The notes beneath the pieces were generated by a model, which saw nothing but the letters and a program-made list of their open reading frames with translations, was not told the origin of the DNA and did no database searches. A stretch of 7,812 nucleotides of DNA. It comes from JBJXHB01 sp046160725. Lineage in GTDB: Bacteria > Pseudomonadota > Gammaproteobacteria > Burkholderiales > Burkholderiaceae_C. Below, piece after piece: positions 1-5,635 of this stretch (position 1 is the stretch's first letter; each line of letters starts with the position of its first letter). The stretch spans positions 1 through 7,812 of the forward strand of contig JBJXHB010000351.1 of NCBI GenBank assembly GCA_046160725.1, given 5' to 3'. The translations under genes and the position numbers were made by a program.

Positions 1-59
1 ATCGCTTCGGGCAACAGCAGCATCTGCTGCGGTTCGTACGGGAGGTAGTTCGCGGCCAT
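1..59 (-). CDS. IS1182-family transposase, N-terminal fragment at window edge
   Basis: Only the first 19 codons are inside the window, read leftwards from an ATG at 59-57; the gene continues past position 1. The peptide begins MAANYLPYEPQQMLLLPEA. The N-YLPY-x-P-x-Q-x-LLP pattern is the characteristic start of IS1182-family DDE transposases, which cut and rejoin the ends of their own insertion sequence. The gene lies downstream of, and on the same strand as, the IS630-type transposase, with about 77 bases between the IS630 stop and this ATG. A possible ribosome site (GAGG) sits about 14 bases upstream, which is rather far. Whether the rest is intact cannot be seen. The family call rests on a short but distinctive stretch. 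Confidence 0.75.
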   Translation of the reverse strand, partial: MAANYLPYEPQQMLLLPEA

Positions 60-86
60 GGCCACCAAACGGACCTCAGCCCTCAA

Positions 87-113
87 CGGCAGTCAGGGAC
101 TTCCCTTCTGCCG
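87..113. other. Imperfect hairpin between the two transposase genes
   Basis: CGGCAG (87-92) pairs with CTGCCG (108-113). Inside it, AGGGA (95-99) pairs with TCCCT (102-106), giving a nearly continuous stem of 10-11 base pairs with a small bulge. There is no T-run on either strand, so it is not a textbook intrinsic terminator. It sits between the IS630 transposase stop and the IS1182 transposase start. It could limit read-through into that gene or hide its ribosome site, as structures near insertion-sequence ends often do. This role is inference. Confidence 0.4.
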
Positions 114-123
114 CCCAGACTCC

Positions 124-1176
124 TAGGGCCTTTTACTCAGCAGTCCGAAATATGGGCGACAGACGGTGTTCCGAAGCATGAACGGACAAGACGACGACTT
201 CTTTGCACGTCGTGCAATTGCTGTTCGATACGAAGCTGCAGTTTCTCGCCGGCCCGCAACGGGTTGCGAGCCACACCGGTGCGCTTGACGGGGCTCCACA
301 CCAGGTCGTCTGGATTCAGATCAGGCGCATAGCCCGGCAAGAGGTGCATCGTCAACTTGCCCCGAGTCGATGCGATGTATTCGCGCACGTTCAACTTCTT
401 GTGCGCGGGCAGTCCGTCGACCACCAGGTGCACCGGCTTGCTGCGACCCTTCATCATCTTCTTGAGCAACTCGATGAACAGTTCGGCGTTCATTGCTCCC
501 TGGTAGGTCGCAAACCAGAAGCCGCCTTTGGCGTTGACGGCCGAGGCCGCCGAAATCGACTGGCGTTGTCCGGGACGCTGGATGACGGGAGTCTTGCCTT
601 TGAGCGCCCAGGTCTTGCCGTGCACGGTGTCGGCCCGGAATCCCGACTCGTCCCAGAAGTACACGTCGGCCCCACTTTGCCGGGCCGCAGCCGCAATGCC
701 TGGGTAGGTCTCGCGCTGCCAGCGCTCGATGGCCTGCGGGTCTCGCTGGTAGGCCCGCTGCAGTGGCTTCTGCGGCGTCAGGCCCAAACGGGACAGCAGC
801 CTCCCCACGGCCGTGACTCCCAGCCTGACTCCGAACTTCTGCTCGATCAGCGTGGCCGCGACATTGCGGGTCCACAACCCAAAGTCCAAGCCGTACTGCC
901 TGGGATCCTTGCCGTTGATCCAGCGAAACACCTGCACCTGCTGCGCGGCCGTGAGCTTGGTGGGGCGTCCCGTGGCCGGGCGAGCCGCCAACGCGCGCTC
1001 TCCCTTGCCTCGACCTCCTGCGGCCTTCAGCCAGCGATAGATCGACGTACGGTTCATTCCAAGCGACTTCACCACAGCCGACGGCTTCTCGCCTTCGCGC
1101 ACTCTGCGCAGTGCAAGCAGCCGGATATCCTCCAGCGTGGCGTGATCCAGGGCGCGACCGTCTCGTTTCATGCCTA
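124..1176 (-). mobile_element. IS630-family insertion sequence
   Basis: The element carries a full-length IS630-type transposase. A CTAG tetranucleotide lies at both borders (123-126 and 1174-1177), matching the known IS630 habit of inserting at the TA of CTAG and duplicating the TA. The inverted repeats are poor. Reading inward from each TA, the left end starts GGGCCTTTTACTCAG and the right end GGCATGAAACGAGAC, with only scattered matches. The right end has no leader: the transposase ATG is 3 bases from the TA. The right terminal repeat may therefore be truncated or overlap the gene start. The extent is approximate. Confidence 0.6.
137..1171 (-). CDS. IS630-family transposase
   Basis: A 344-residue transposase of normal family length. 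The reading frame stays open upstream into the FAH fragment, but ATG 1171-1169 (MKRDGRALD) is chosen because it matches the usual family start. Residues about 10-55 form a helix-turn-helix (REGEKPSAVVKSLGMNRTSI) and about 60-140 a second, winged-helix-type DNA-binding region starting GRPTKLT. The rest is a DDE_3 catalytic domain: D174 in YFWDESGFR, D252 in VVDGLPAHK, then the NP-x-E block. That block reads NPDDLVW, so the third acidic residue is D289 where the family normally has Glu. The next part reads WSPVKRTG where WSHVKRTG-like sequence is usual. The gene is otherwise undamaged to its TGA at 139-137. Mariner relatives use a DDD triad, so activity cannot be excluded. Confidence 0.93.
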   Translation of the reverse strand: MKRDGRALDHATLEDIRLLALRRVREGEKPSAVVKSLGMNRTSIYRWLKAAGGRGKGERALAARPATGRPTKLTAAQQVQVFRWINGKDPRQYGLDFGLWTRNVAATLIEQKFGVRLGVTAVGRLLSRLGLTPQKPLQRAYQRDPQAIERWQRETYPGIAAAARQSGADVYFWDESGFRADTVHGKTWALKGKTPVIQRPGQRQSISAASAVNAKGGFWFATYQGAMNAELFIELLKKMMKGRSKPVHLVVDGLPAHKKLNVREYIASTRGKLTMHLLPGYAPDLNPDDLVWSPVKRTGVARNPLRAGEKLQLRIEQQLHDVQRSRRLVRSCFGTPSVAHISDC

Positions 1177-1177
1177 G

Positions 1178-1516
1178 TGGACGCCGGGCAAGAACTTCTA
1201 CTGCACCGGCGGCTTCGGGCCGTGGATGGTCACCGCGGACGATATCGCGCCTGGCCGCGTGATGTCGCTTGTGACCCGGCTCAACGGCCAGGAGATGCAG
1301 CGCGCCACCACCGACATGATGATTCACAGCATCCCGCGGCAGATCGCCTACATCTCGAGCTTCGTGCCGCTACGGCCGGGCGACGTGATCGTCACCGGCA
1401 CGCCGGGCGGCGTCGGCAACAGGCGCACCCCGCCGGTGTTCATGCAACCGGGCGACGTGGTCGAGGTGGAGGTGGACGTGATCGGCGTGCTGCGCAACAC
1501 CATCGCCGACGATTGA
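1178..1516 (+). pseudogene. Fumarylacetoacetate hydrolase family protein, 3' remnant
   Basis: This is the C-terminal 112 codons of an FAH-superfamily enzyme (fumarylacetoacetase, acylpyruvase or 2-hydroxyhepta-2,4-diene-1,7-dioate isomerase type). These use a divalent metal to hydrolyse or isomerise dicarbonyl acids in aromatic catabolism. Homology begins exactly at WTPGKNF (1178), a conserved block in mid-domain. It continues through GGFGPWMVTADDI and the signature GDVIVTGTPGGVG to a natural C-terminus (GVLRNTIADD, stop 1514-1516). The codon just before homology, 1175-1177, is an in-frame TAG, and left of that is the IS630 element. The N-terminal part, with the usual EE/E/D metal-site residues, is missing from the window. 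The in-frame ATG at 1226 could give at most 96 residues without a catalytic site. The exact substrate cannot be told. Confidence 0.88.
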
Positions 1517-1526
1517 GAATGGGCCT

Positions 1527-1552
1527 GCCGCCGGAAGGCGGCTGAACCTTCC
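1527..1552 (+). other. Two overlapping, mutually exclusive hairpins before the DUF4287 gene
   Basis: GCCGCC (1527-1532) pairs perfectly with GGCGGC (1537-1542) around a GGAA loop. GGAAGG (1533-1538) pairs perfectly with CCTTCC (1547-1552). The two stems share bases 1537-1538, and the second uses the loop of the first, so they cannot form together. They sit between the FAH stop (1516) and the ribosome site (1559-1563) of the next gene. There is no T-run. Short GC stems arise often by chance in such DNA. Confidence 0.3.
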
Positions 1553-1569
1553 ATGATTGGAGACACCCC

Positions 1570-2166
1570 ATGGCCGATCCAATGGCTGCCGTCGTCACCC
1601 AACTGAAGAACATCCAGGTCAAGACCGGCAAGACAATCGCGGAGCTGCGCGCCGCTGTTGTGGCAAGCGGCGCCGTCAAGCACGGCGAAAGGCGCAGCTG
1701 GCTGATGGAGCAGTTCAAGCTCGGCTACGGTGACGCCAACACCGTCGTGCACTTGATGGACAAGCCGCTGCCCGACCTGGGCACAGGCACGCCGGCGGCG
1801 GCCGCGCCGGCACCTCCTGTCCAGGAGGGCGACCCGCTGGATGCCATCTACACCGGTGCCAAGGCGGGCCTGCGCCCACTGCACGAGGCGGTGATGACGG
1901 TCGTGCGCGGGTTCGGGTCCTTCGAGCAGGCGCCAAAGAAGTCCTACATCAGCCTGCGCCGCAAGAAGCAGTTCGCAATGGTGGGTCCGGCCACCAAGGA
2001 CAGCATCGAGATCGGCCTGAACGCAAAGGATCTGGCACCGCACGTTCGGCTCAAGCTGCAGCCTCCGGGCAGCATGTGCAACGCGACCACGCGCATTGGC
2101 AGCACGGCTGAGATCGATGCAGCACTCAAGGTCTGGCTGAAGCAGGCGTACGACGCCGCCGGCTGA
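1570..2166 (+). CDS. DUF4287 / DUF5655 domain protein
   Basis: A 198-residue soluble protein with no signal peptide or membrane segment. Residues about 5-62 match DUF4287: GKTIAELR, then KHGE and LGYGDANTVVH. A flexible Pro/Ala linker follows (about 70-87, TGTPAAAAPAPP). Residues about 88-195 match DUF5655, with the hallmark KSYISLRRKKQFAMV and GLN. Proteins with these domains are widespread and have no established activity; DUF5655 is sometimes described as a possible transport- or nucleic-acid-related domain, without proof. ATG 1570 is preceded by GGAGA at 1559-1563 with a 6-base spacer. The gene lies 53 bases behind the FAH remnant on the same strand and converges with the GRYW gene, 36 bases separating the stops. 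It appears intact. Confidence 0.9.
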   Translation: MADPMAAVVTQLKNIQVKTGKTIAELRAAVVASGAVKHGERRSWLMEQFKLGYGDANTVVHLMDKPLPDLGTGTPAAAAPAPPVQEGDPLDAIYTGAKAGLRPLHEAVMTVVRGFGSFEQAPKKSYISLRRKKQFAMVGPATKDSIEIGLNAKDLAPHVRLKLQPPGSMCNATTRIGSTAEIDAALKVWLKQAYDAAG

Positions 2167-2202
2167 ACCTGCTTTGCTCGGGTCAGACCCTTGGCGGCCG
2201 GG

Positions 2203-2766
2203 TCAGCGCGGCGCCGTGGTGATGCTGCCGAGGATGCCGGTTGACGTGCAGGCACCGCTGGGGTCGCACCAGGTCCGGCTGCTGGAACCGCCACCACCAC
2301 CACCGCCACCACCGCCCGGCGGGCGGCACAGCGCCAGGTTGAAGACCGCAGGCCCGCCTTCAAAGCCGCCCAGGCCCCAGGCCGTCACCCAGTACCGGCC
2401 CGGTGCCACGGCGGTCTGGCAGGACAGGGCGATGTAGCGCACTTCGCCCTCGGTGAGCTGGCGGCCGTTGATGAAGACCGGCATGGTCCCGCGCGAGGCG
2501 TCCGCCCGCAGCGGCCCACCCAGCGCCAGGCCCGGCGCCATCTGCCCGGCCGGCGGTCCGCCCTCGGCGCCGTACAGGCCCGACACGGCGTCGTACCAGT
2601 AGCGTCCCGGCGCGATGGCCACCGGATACAGCCGTTGAAGCTGTGCCAGGGTGGCGGCGGTCAGCGGCTGTGCATTGACGACCACGCGGTCGGTCTGGGC
2701 CGTGGCCGGCAGGGCCAGCGCCGATGCCAGCGCGGCGATGGACAACACCCAGGTGTGCGCTCCCAT
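2203..2766 (-). CDS. Small secreted protein with duplicated PGRYW...EGGP module and Gly tract
   Basis: A 187-residue exported protein of unknown function. Residues 1-23 form a signal peptide (hydrophobic VLSIAALASALAL, then PATAQ). The mature part holds two related copies of one module. Copy 1 (about 30-74) has PLTAATL and then APGRYWYDAVSGLYGAEGGP. Copy 2 (about 99-142) has QLTEGEV and then APGRYWVTAWGLGGFEGGP. Ten glycines follow at 151-160, then a tail with two cysteines (WCDPSGAC). C116, C147, C167 and C173 could form disulfides in the periplasm or outside. The frame extends upstream to 2841, but ATG 2766 is chosen because it starts the signal peptide and has GGAGGT just upstream. The gene follows the RHH gene by 81 bases and may be the last gene of the SPFH unit. 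I recognise the GRYW/EGGP pattern from uncharacterised bacterial proteins only. Confidence 0.85.
   Translation of the reverse strand: MGAHTWVLSIAALASALALPATAQTDRVVVNAQPLTAATLAQLQRLYPVAIAPGRYWYDAVSGLYGAEGGPPAGQMAPGLALGGPLRADASRGTMPVFINGRQLTEGEVRYIALSCQTAVAPGRYWVTAWGLGGFEGGPAVFNLALCRPPGGGGGGGGGGSSSRTWCDPSGACTSTGILGSITTAPR
2287..2316. repeat. ACC/GCC triplet tract encoding ten glycines
   Basis: Ten consecutive triplets are ACC or GCC on the plus strand (GGT/GGC glycine codons on the minus strand), seven ACC and three GCC. The tract is in the 3' part of the secreted GRYW gene and links its two-module body to the Cys-containing tail. Triplet gain or loss would change linker length without shifting the frame. 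Confidence 0.85.
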
Positions 2767-2769
2767 GTG

Positions 2770-2775
2770 ACCTCC
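2770..2775 (-). promoter_or_regulatory. Strong ribosome-binding site for the GRYW gene
   Basis: GGAGGT on the minus strand, three bases before ATG 2766. It is close to an ideal Shine-Dalgarno sequence but with short spacing. It decides the start in favour of 2766 over the upstream in-frame ATG at 2841, because the resulting protein begins with a normal signal peptide. Confidence 0.7.
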
Positions 2776-2847
2776 GGTTCCAGCCCTGCCATGTTGCGCC
2801 AGGGCGCTGCGGCCTGCAACCGGGTTGCTGGGCTGCCTCATGGGCGG

Positions 2848-3066
2848 TCAGGGCCGCAGCGGGCCGCCAGGCTCGCCCGGCTCACGCGCCGGCGCCCGGC
2901 CCCGGGGCACCGGCAGCTTGATGCCGCGGCGCGCCAGGGCCTCGCGCAGCAGCAGCTCGGTCTGTGCATTGGCGCTGCGCAGTTCCTGGGCGGCCAGGCG
3001 CTCGACCTCGGCCCAGAGGGCAGGGTCGATGCGCAGCGCGAAGGCCTTCTTGTCGGGGCTGGCCAT
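2848..3066 (-). CDS. Small ribbon-helix-helix (Arc-like) protein next to SPFH gene
   Basis: A 72-residue protein. Residues 6-13 (KKAFALRI) look like the DNA-contacting strand of a ribbon-helix-helix fold. Residues 15-29 (PALWAEVERLAAQEL) form helix A and 32-47 (ANAQTELLLREALARR) helix B, with the R-S-A-N-A-Q turn typical of Arc/CopG-like proteins. A Pro/Gly/Arg-rich tail (51-72) follows. RHH dimers bind palindromic operators and usually repress their own operon. ATG 3066 gives the family-like start MASPDKKAF, 23 bases after the SPFH stop; the longer frame from 3144 would add unrelated residues overlapping the SPFH gene. No strong ribosome site is seen, which suggests translational coupling to SPFH. 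No toxin gene is evident next to it, so I read it as a regulator of the SPFH unit rather than an antitoxin. Confidence 0.82.
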   Translation of the reverse strand: MASPDKKAFALRIDPALWAEVERLAAQELRSANAQTELLLREALARRGIKLPVPRGRAPAREPGEPGGPLRP

Positions 3067-3089
3067 GGGCCGGTCGCTCGACTGCGGGC

Positions 3090-3968
3090 TCAGCTGTAGA
3101 GCGTGCCGGCGTTGATGACCGGCTGCGTCTCGCGGTCCGAGCACAGCACCACCAGCAGGTTGCTCACCATGGCGGCTTTGCGCTCGTCGTCCAGCTCGAC
3201 GATGGACCGCTCGCTCAGGCCCTTGAGCGCGGCCTCGACCATGCTCACCGCGCCGTGGACGATCTTGGTGCGCGCGGCGATGATGGCCTCGGCCTGCTGG
3301 CGCCGCAGCATGACCTGGGCGATCTCGGGCGCATAGGCGAGGTGGCTGAGCTTGGCATCCAGCACATCCACACCGGCATCGGTGAAGCGCGCCTGCAGCT
3401 CCACCTTCAGGGCCTCGGCCACGGCCTGCTGGCCGCCGCGCAGCGTCACGCTGCTGGTGCCGACGTCCTCGCCTTCGTCATAGGCATAGCAGGCGGCCAG
3501 GTGGCGGATGGCCGCCTCGGCCTGCACCCGCACATAGGCCTCGTAGTCGTCGACCTGGAACAGCGCCTGCGCGCTGTCGCGCACCCGCCAGACCACCACC
3601 GCGCTGATCTCGATCGGGTTGCCGCGCTGGTCGTTGACCTTCAGCGTTGGCGCGTTCAGGTTGCGGTCGCGCAGCGATATCTTGTGCTTGCTGGCCAGCG
3701 GGTTGGCCCAGCGCAGGCCCTCCTGCCGGTCGGTGCCGGTGTAGGCGCCAAACAGCGTCAACGCGGCGGCCTGGTTGGGGTTGAGCATGTACAGGCCGGC
3801 CAGCACCAGGCCGCCGATCAGCAGCACCGCCACCCCGAGCAGCGGGTGGACGCGGAGCAACGTGTAGAGGCCCAGGACCAGCAGCAACAGGCCCAGGCCG
3901 ACCATGGCATAGCCGTTGGTGGCATTCGCGGCGCGCTCGTGGGCGGGGTGTGAGACGGGTGCAGTCAT
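3090..3968 (-). CDS. SPFH/band-7 (stomatin/prohibitin-like) membrane protein
   Basis: A 292-residue inner-membrane scaffold protein. The N-terminus has two adjoining hydrophobic segments (about 19-38 and 43-62) forming a hairpin anchor. The SPFH domain follows from NPNQAAALTLFG (about 63), with TGTDRQEGLRWANP, the strand KVNDQRGNPIEISAVVVWRV and the helix FQVDDYEAYVRVQAEAAIRHL. A helical part then runs to about 270 with the alternating Ala/Glu pattern that drives oligomerisation (AQVMLRRQQAEAIIAARTKI). SPFH proteins form large ring or cage assemblies that organise membrane microdomains and restrain membrane proteases. No NfeD-type partner protease gene is present. ATG 3968 has GGAG (3974-3977) five bases upstream. 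A sigma70-like promoter and a 16-bp palindrome lie just before it. The RHH gene follows after 23 bases. Confidence 0.93.
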   Translation of the reverse strand: MTAPVSHPAHERAANATNGYAMVGLGLLLLVLGLYTLLRVHPLLGVAVLLIGGLVLAGLYMLNPNQAAALTLFGAYTGTDRQEGLRWANPLASKHKISLRDRNLNAPTLKVNDQRGNPIEISAVVVWRVRDSAQALFQVDDYEAYVRVQAEAAIRHLAACYAYDEGEDVGTSSVTLRGGQQAVAEALKVELQARFTDAGVDVLDAKLSHLAYAPEIAQVMLRRQQAEAIIAARTKIVHGAVSMVEAALKGLSERSIVELDDERKAAMVSNLLVVLCSDRETQPVINAGTLYS

Positions 3969-4004
3969 ATGGGCTCCGGTTGATCGGTATGCGCGAATGA
4001 AATC

Positions 4005-4020
4005 AAAGTGATATCACTTT
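4005..4020. promoter_or_regulatory. Perfect 16-bp palindromic operator AAAGTGATATCACTTT
   Basis: AAAGTGATATCACTTT is its own reverse complement over all 16 bases and is AT-rich in a very GC-rich setting. It starts 36 bases upstream of the SPFH ATG. It overlaps five of the six bases of the proposed -10 box and the expected transcription start (about 4009). That is where a repressor would block RNA polymerase. The ribbon-helix-helix protein of the same gene unit is the natural candidate ligand; that pairing is inference. Confidence 0.75.
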
Positions 4021-4044
4021 AGCAGCCCAGGGCCCACCTGGCAA
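4016..4044 (-). promoter_or_regulatory. Sigma70-like promoter for the SPFH-RHH unit
   Basis: On the minus strand, TTGCCA (4044-4039, five of six matches to TTGACA) is followed after exactly 17 bases by TAAAGT (4021-4016, four of six matches to TATAAT). The predicted start of transcription falls in the palindrome 4005-4020, giving a 5' leader of about 40 bases before the SPFH ATG. The -35 box lies just past the carotenoid oxygenase stop codon, so SPFH appears to have its own promoter rather than depending on the upstream genes. Confidence 0.6.
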
Positions 4045-4054
4045 GCGCCCAGCG

Positions 4055-5635
4055 CTAGCCCGTGAAGTTGCCGTGGAAGCCCAGTGGCAGCCAGTAGGGC
4101 AGCACCGCCTGCGCCAGCGGGCCGTCCTCGATGTGCGCGGCGTCCAGCAGGTTCAGGACCGTGGCCTGGCGCCGGGCGTCGAAGGTGGTGCCCAGCAGCC
4201 AGGCGTCGAGTTCGCCGCGCCCGCCGGGCTTGGGCACGAAGACATGCTCCTCGACGATCTGGTGCGCGCCATAGTCGTAGCGGCGCACGCGGCCGCTGTC
4301 GGTATCCAGCAGCTGCACGCCGTGGAACAGGCCGATCGCGCGCCTGGCGCCATCGCCCCATGCAGCGCCAAAGGCCAGCTGCCTTGACGCCATGCCGACG
4401 CGCGCCGGGTGCATGCGCGGAAACTCCACGCCGCCGTCGCTGCCCGGCAGGCGCTGCAGCTGCGCCCGGCCGGTGGCCATGTCCAGCCGCGCCATGAAGG
4501 CATCCGACCGCCCGCCGTCGTTTGGCCGGCCGGCCATCATCGCCACCGCGCCCTGGTCCAGGAACCAGGCGTCGGGCGCGCCGACATAGCTGAGCATGAT
4601 CTGGCCGTCGGCCGTCTCGTGCGCATTGCCGATGTGGAACACCATCTGCGGCGGCAACTCGAACACCCGCTGCTGCGCCAGGTCGTCCTTGCGCATGACC
4701 AGGATGGGCAGCGGCTCGCCCGGCGTCATCGCAAAGCGGCGGCGGCCGCCCTCGGTGGGCGCCATGAAGTCCATCCTCAGTGGCGGCAGCGGCACCACCA
4801 GGTGGCGGGCCGTAACGGCCATGTCGTGCACCATGCCGCCCGGGAAGGGCGAGTCTGTCAGCTGCACTTGGGCCAATGCGCCGGCCGGGTCGATGTGCCA
4901 GGCCACCAGCTTGCGGCCGGCGCTGCCGATGTTCCACAGGTGGCCCCGGGCATCGACCTTGGGGTGAGCAGAGAACGGCACCTGGGCCAGGTCGTTGCGC
5001 CAGGTGACGGGGCCGGTGGTGGCCAGGTCGTCGGCGCGCAGGGCATATGCCGAGCCGCCCTCCCACAGCGCCAGCACCCGGCCGGTATGCTCGATGGCAT
5101 TGGTGTTGGCGGTGTTGAAGCTGTCGGGCCCGCTGGCCGGCGGCTGGCCGGGAAACCCGGTGCCCAGCGTGTTGACGATGAAGCGGCCGGCCTCGCGCTC
5201 CTGGCGCAGCTTGGTGGTGTGCACCAGGCGGCCGCGGTGCACCACGCGGCCGTCGCCGATGCGGTACTGCTGCACCATGCCGTCGCCGTCGAACCAATGG
5301 TGGTAGCGCTGGCCGGCGCGCTCGTACAGCGCCGGGCCGTTGCGGTAGAAGCGGCCACGCAGCCCGGCCGGCCAGCGGCCCAGCAGGCGGGCCTCGCCGT
5401 CACGGTCGCCGGAGGTGTCGGACACGCCCAGCAGCGGCGTCAGCAGCGGGTCCTTGGCAGCGGCGGCCGCAAAGTCGGCGGCGCGGGCGGCAGCCTGCGC
5501 CGGGCTGCCCAGCAGCAGGGCCGGCGCGGCGGCCGCGGCGGCGCCGGCCATCAACAGCTGGCGCCGGCTGGACAAGGCTGGGCCGTCAGGCGTTGTCATC
5601 CGGCTCGGGTTTTGGCAGTGTGCGGGCGCGCTCAT
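4055..5635 (-). CDS. Carotenoid oxygenase family protein with Tat signal
   Basis: A 526-residue non-haem iron dioxygenase of the carotenoid cleavage/lignostilbene dioxygenase/RPE65 family, which splits a conjugated C=C bond with O2 to give two carbonyl products. All four iron-binding histidines are present: H224 (SAHPKVD), H270 (GGMVHDMAV), H334 (VFHIGNAHE) and H521 (LGFHGNF, near the C-terminus). The WFDGDGM and NTANTNAIEH blocks are also typical. The N-terminus has a twin-arginine signal (SSRRQLLMAG, R24-R25) and an Ala-rich segment ending SPAQA, so the folded enzyme is probably exported to the periplasm. Start 5635 is chosen over the in-frame ATG 5599 because it overlaps the DUF2141 stop as ATGA and has GAGG eight bases upstream. 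The substrate (apocarotenoid, stilbene or another) cannot be read from the sequence. No carotenoid synthesis genes are in the window. Confidence 0.94.
   Translation of the reverse strand: MSAPAHCQNPSRMTTPDGPALSSRRQLLMAGAAAAAAPALLLGSPAQAAARAADFAAAAAKDPLLTPLLGVSDTSGDRDGEARLLGRWPAGLRGRFYRNGPALYERAGQRYHHWFDGDGMVQQYRIGDGRVVHRGRLVHTTKLRQEREAGRFIVNTLGTGFPGQPPASGPDSFNTANTNAIEHTGRVLALWEGGSAYALRADDLATTGPVTWRNDLAQVPFSAHPKVDARGHLWNIGSAGRKLVAWHIDPAGALAQVQLTDSPFPGGMVHDMAVTARHLVVPLPPLRMDFMAPTEGGRRRFAMTPGEPLPILVMRKDDLAQQRVFELPPQMVFHIGNAHETADGQIMLSYVGAPDAWFLDQGAVAMMAGRPNDGGRSDAFMARLDMATGRAQLQRLPGSDGGVEFPRMHPARVGMASRQLAFGAAWGDGARRAIGLFHGVQLLDTDSGRVRRYDYGAHQIVEEHVFVPKPGGRGELDAWLLGTTFDARRQATVLNLLDAAHIEDGPLAQAVLPYWLPLGFHGNFTG

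Larger units (their letters stand above)
1..123 (-). mobile_element. End of an IS1182-type insertion sequence
   Basis: The start of an IS1182-type transposase gene (59-1) plus the non-coding stretch up to the CTAG at 123-126 is taken as the 5' end of a second insertion sequence extending off the left edge. The outer boundary is inferred: no matching inverted repeat can be identified because the other end is outside the window. The non-coding part contains an imperfect hairpin (87-113). Confidence 0.5.

Noticed and set aside
203..1177. Plus-strand open frame of 324 codons over the IS630 element
   Set aside because: It is the antisense of a clear transposase.
2180..2206. GGGTCAG repeated twice, 20 bases apart, including GGGTCAGACCC, suggestive of a REP-like element
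   Set aside because: Only short matches with no larger stem and no associated tyrosine transposase; the second copy overlaps the GRYW stop codon. Too weak to call.
2816..2828. Odd-centred palindrome GCAACC-G-GGTTGC upstream of the GRYW gene as an operator
   Set aside because: Six-base arms with a single central base in GC-rich DNA, not placed on a recognisable promoter. It does not resemble the SPFH palindrome.
2848..3066. RHH protein as antitoxin of a toxin-antitoxin pair
   Set aside because: No small toxin-like gene is adjacent; the neighbours are SPFH and a secreted protein, so a regulator role fits better.
2964..3953. Long plus-strand open frame of 329 codons opposite the SPFH gene
   Set aside because: It is rich in His, Arg, Gln and Ala with no recognisable domain, and the opposite strand encodes a clear SPFH protein. 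It is a GC-rich antisense shadow.
4027..4056. Short stems (CCAGG/CCTGG at 4027-4041, AGCGC/GCGCT at 4044-4056) as a terminator for the carotenoid oxygenase
   Set aside because: Only 5-bp stems without a T-run, and the region is better explained by the SPFH promoter.
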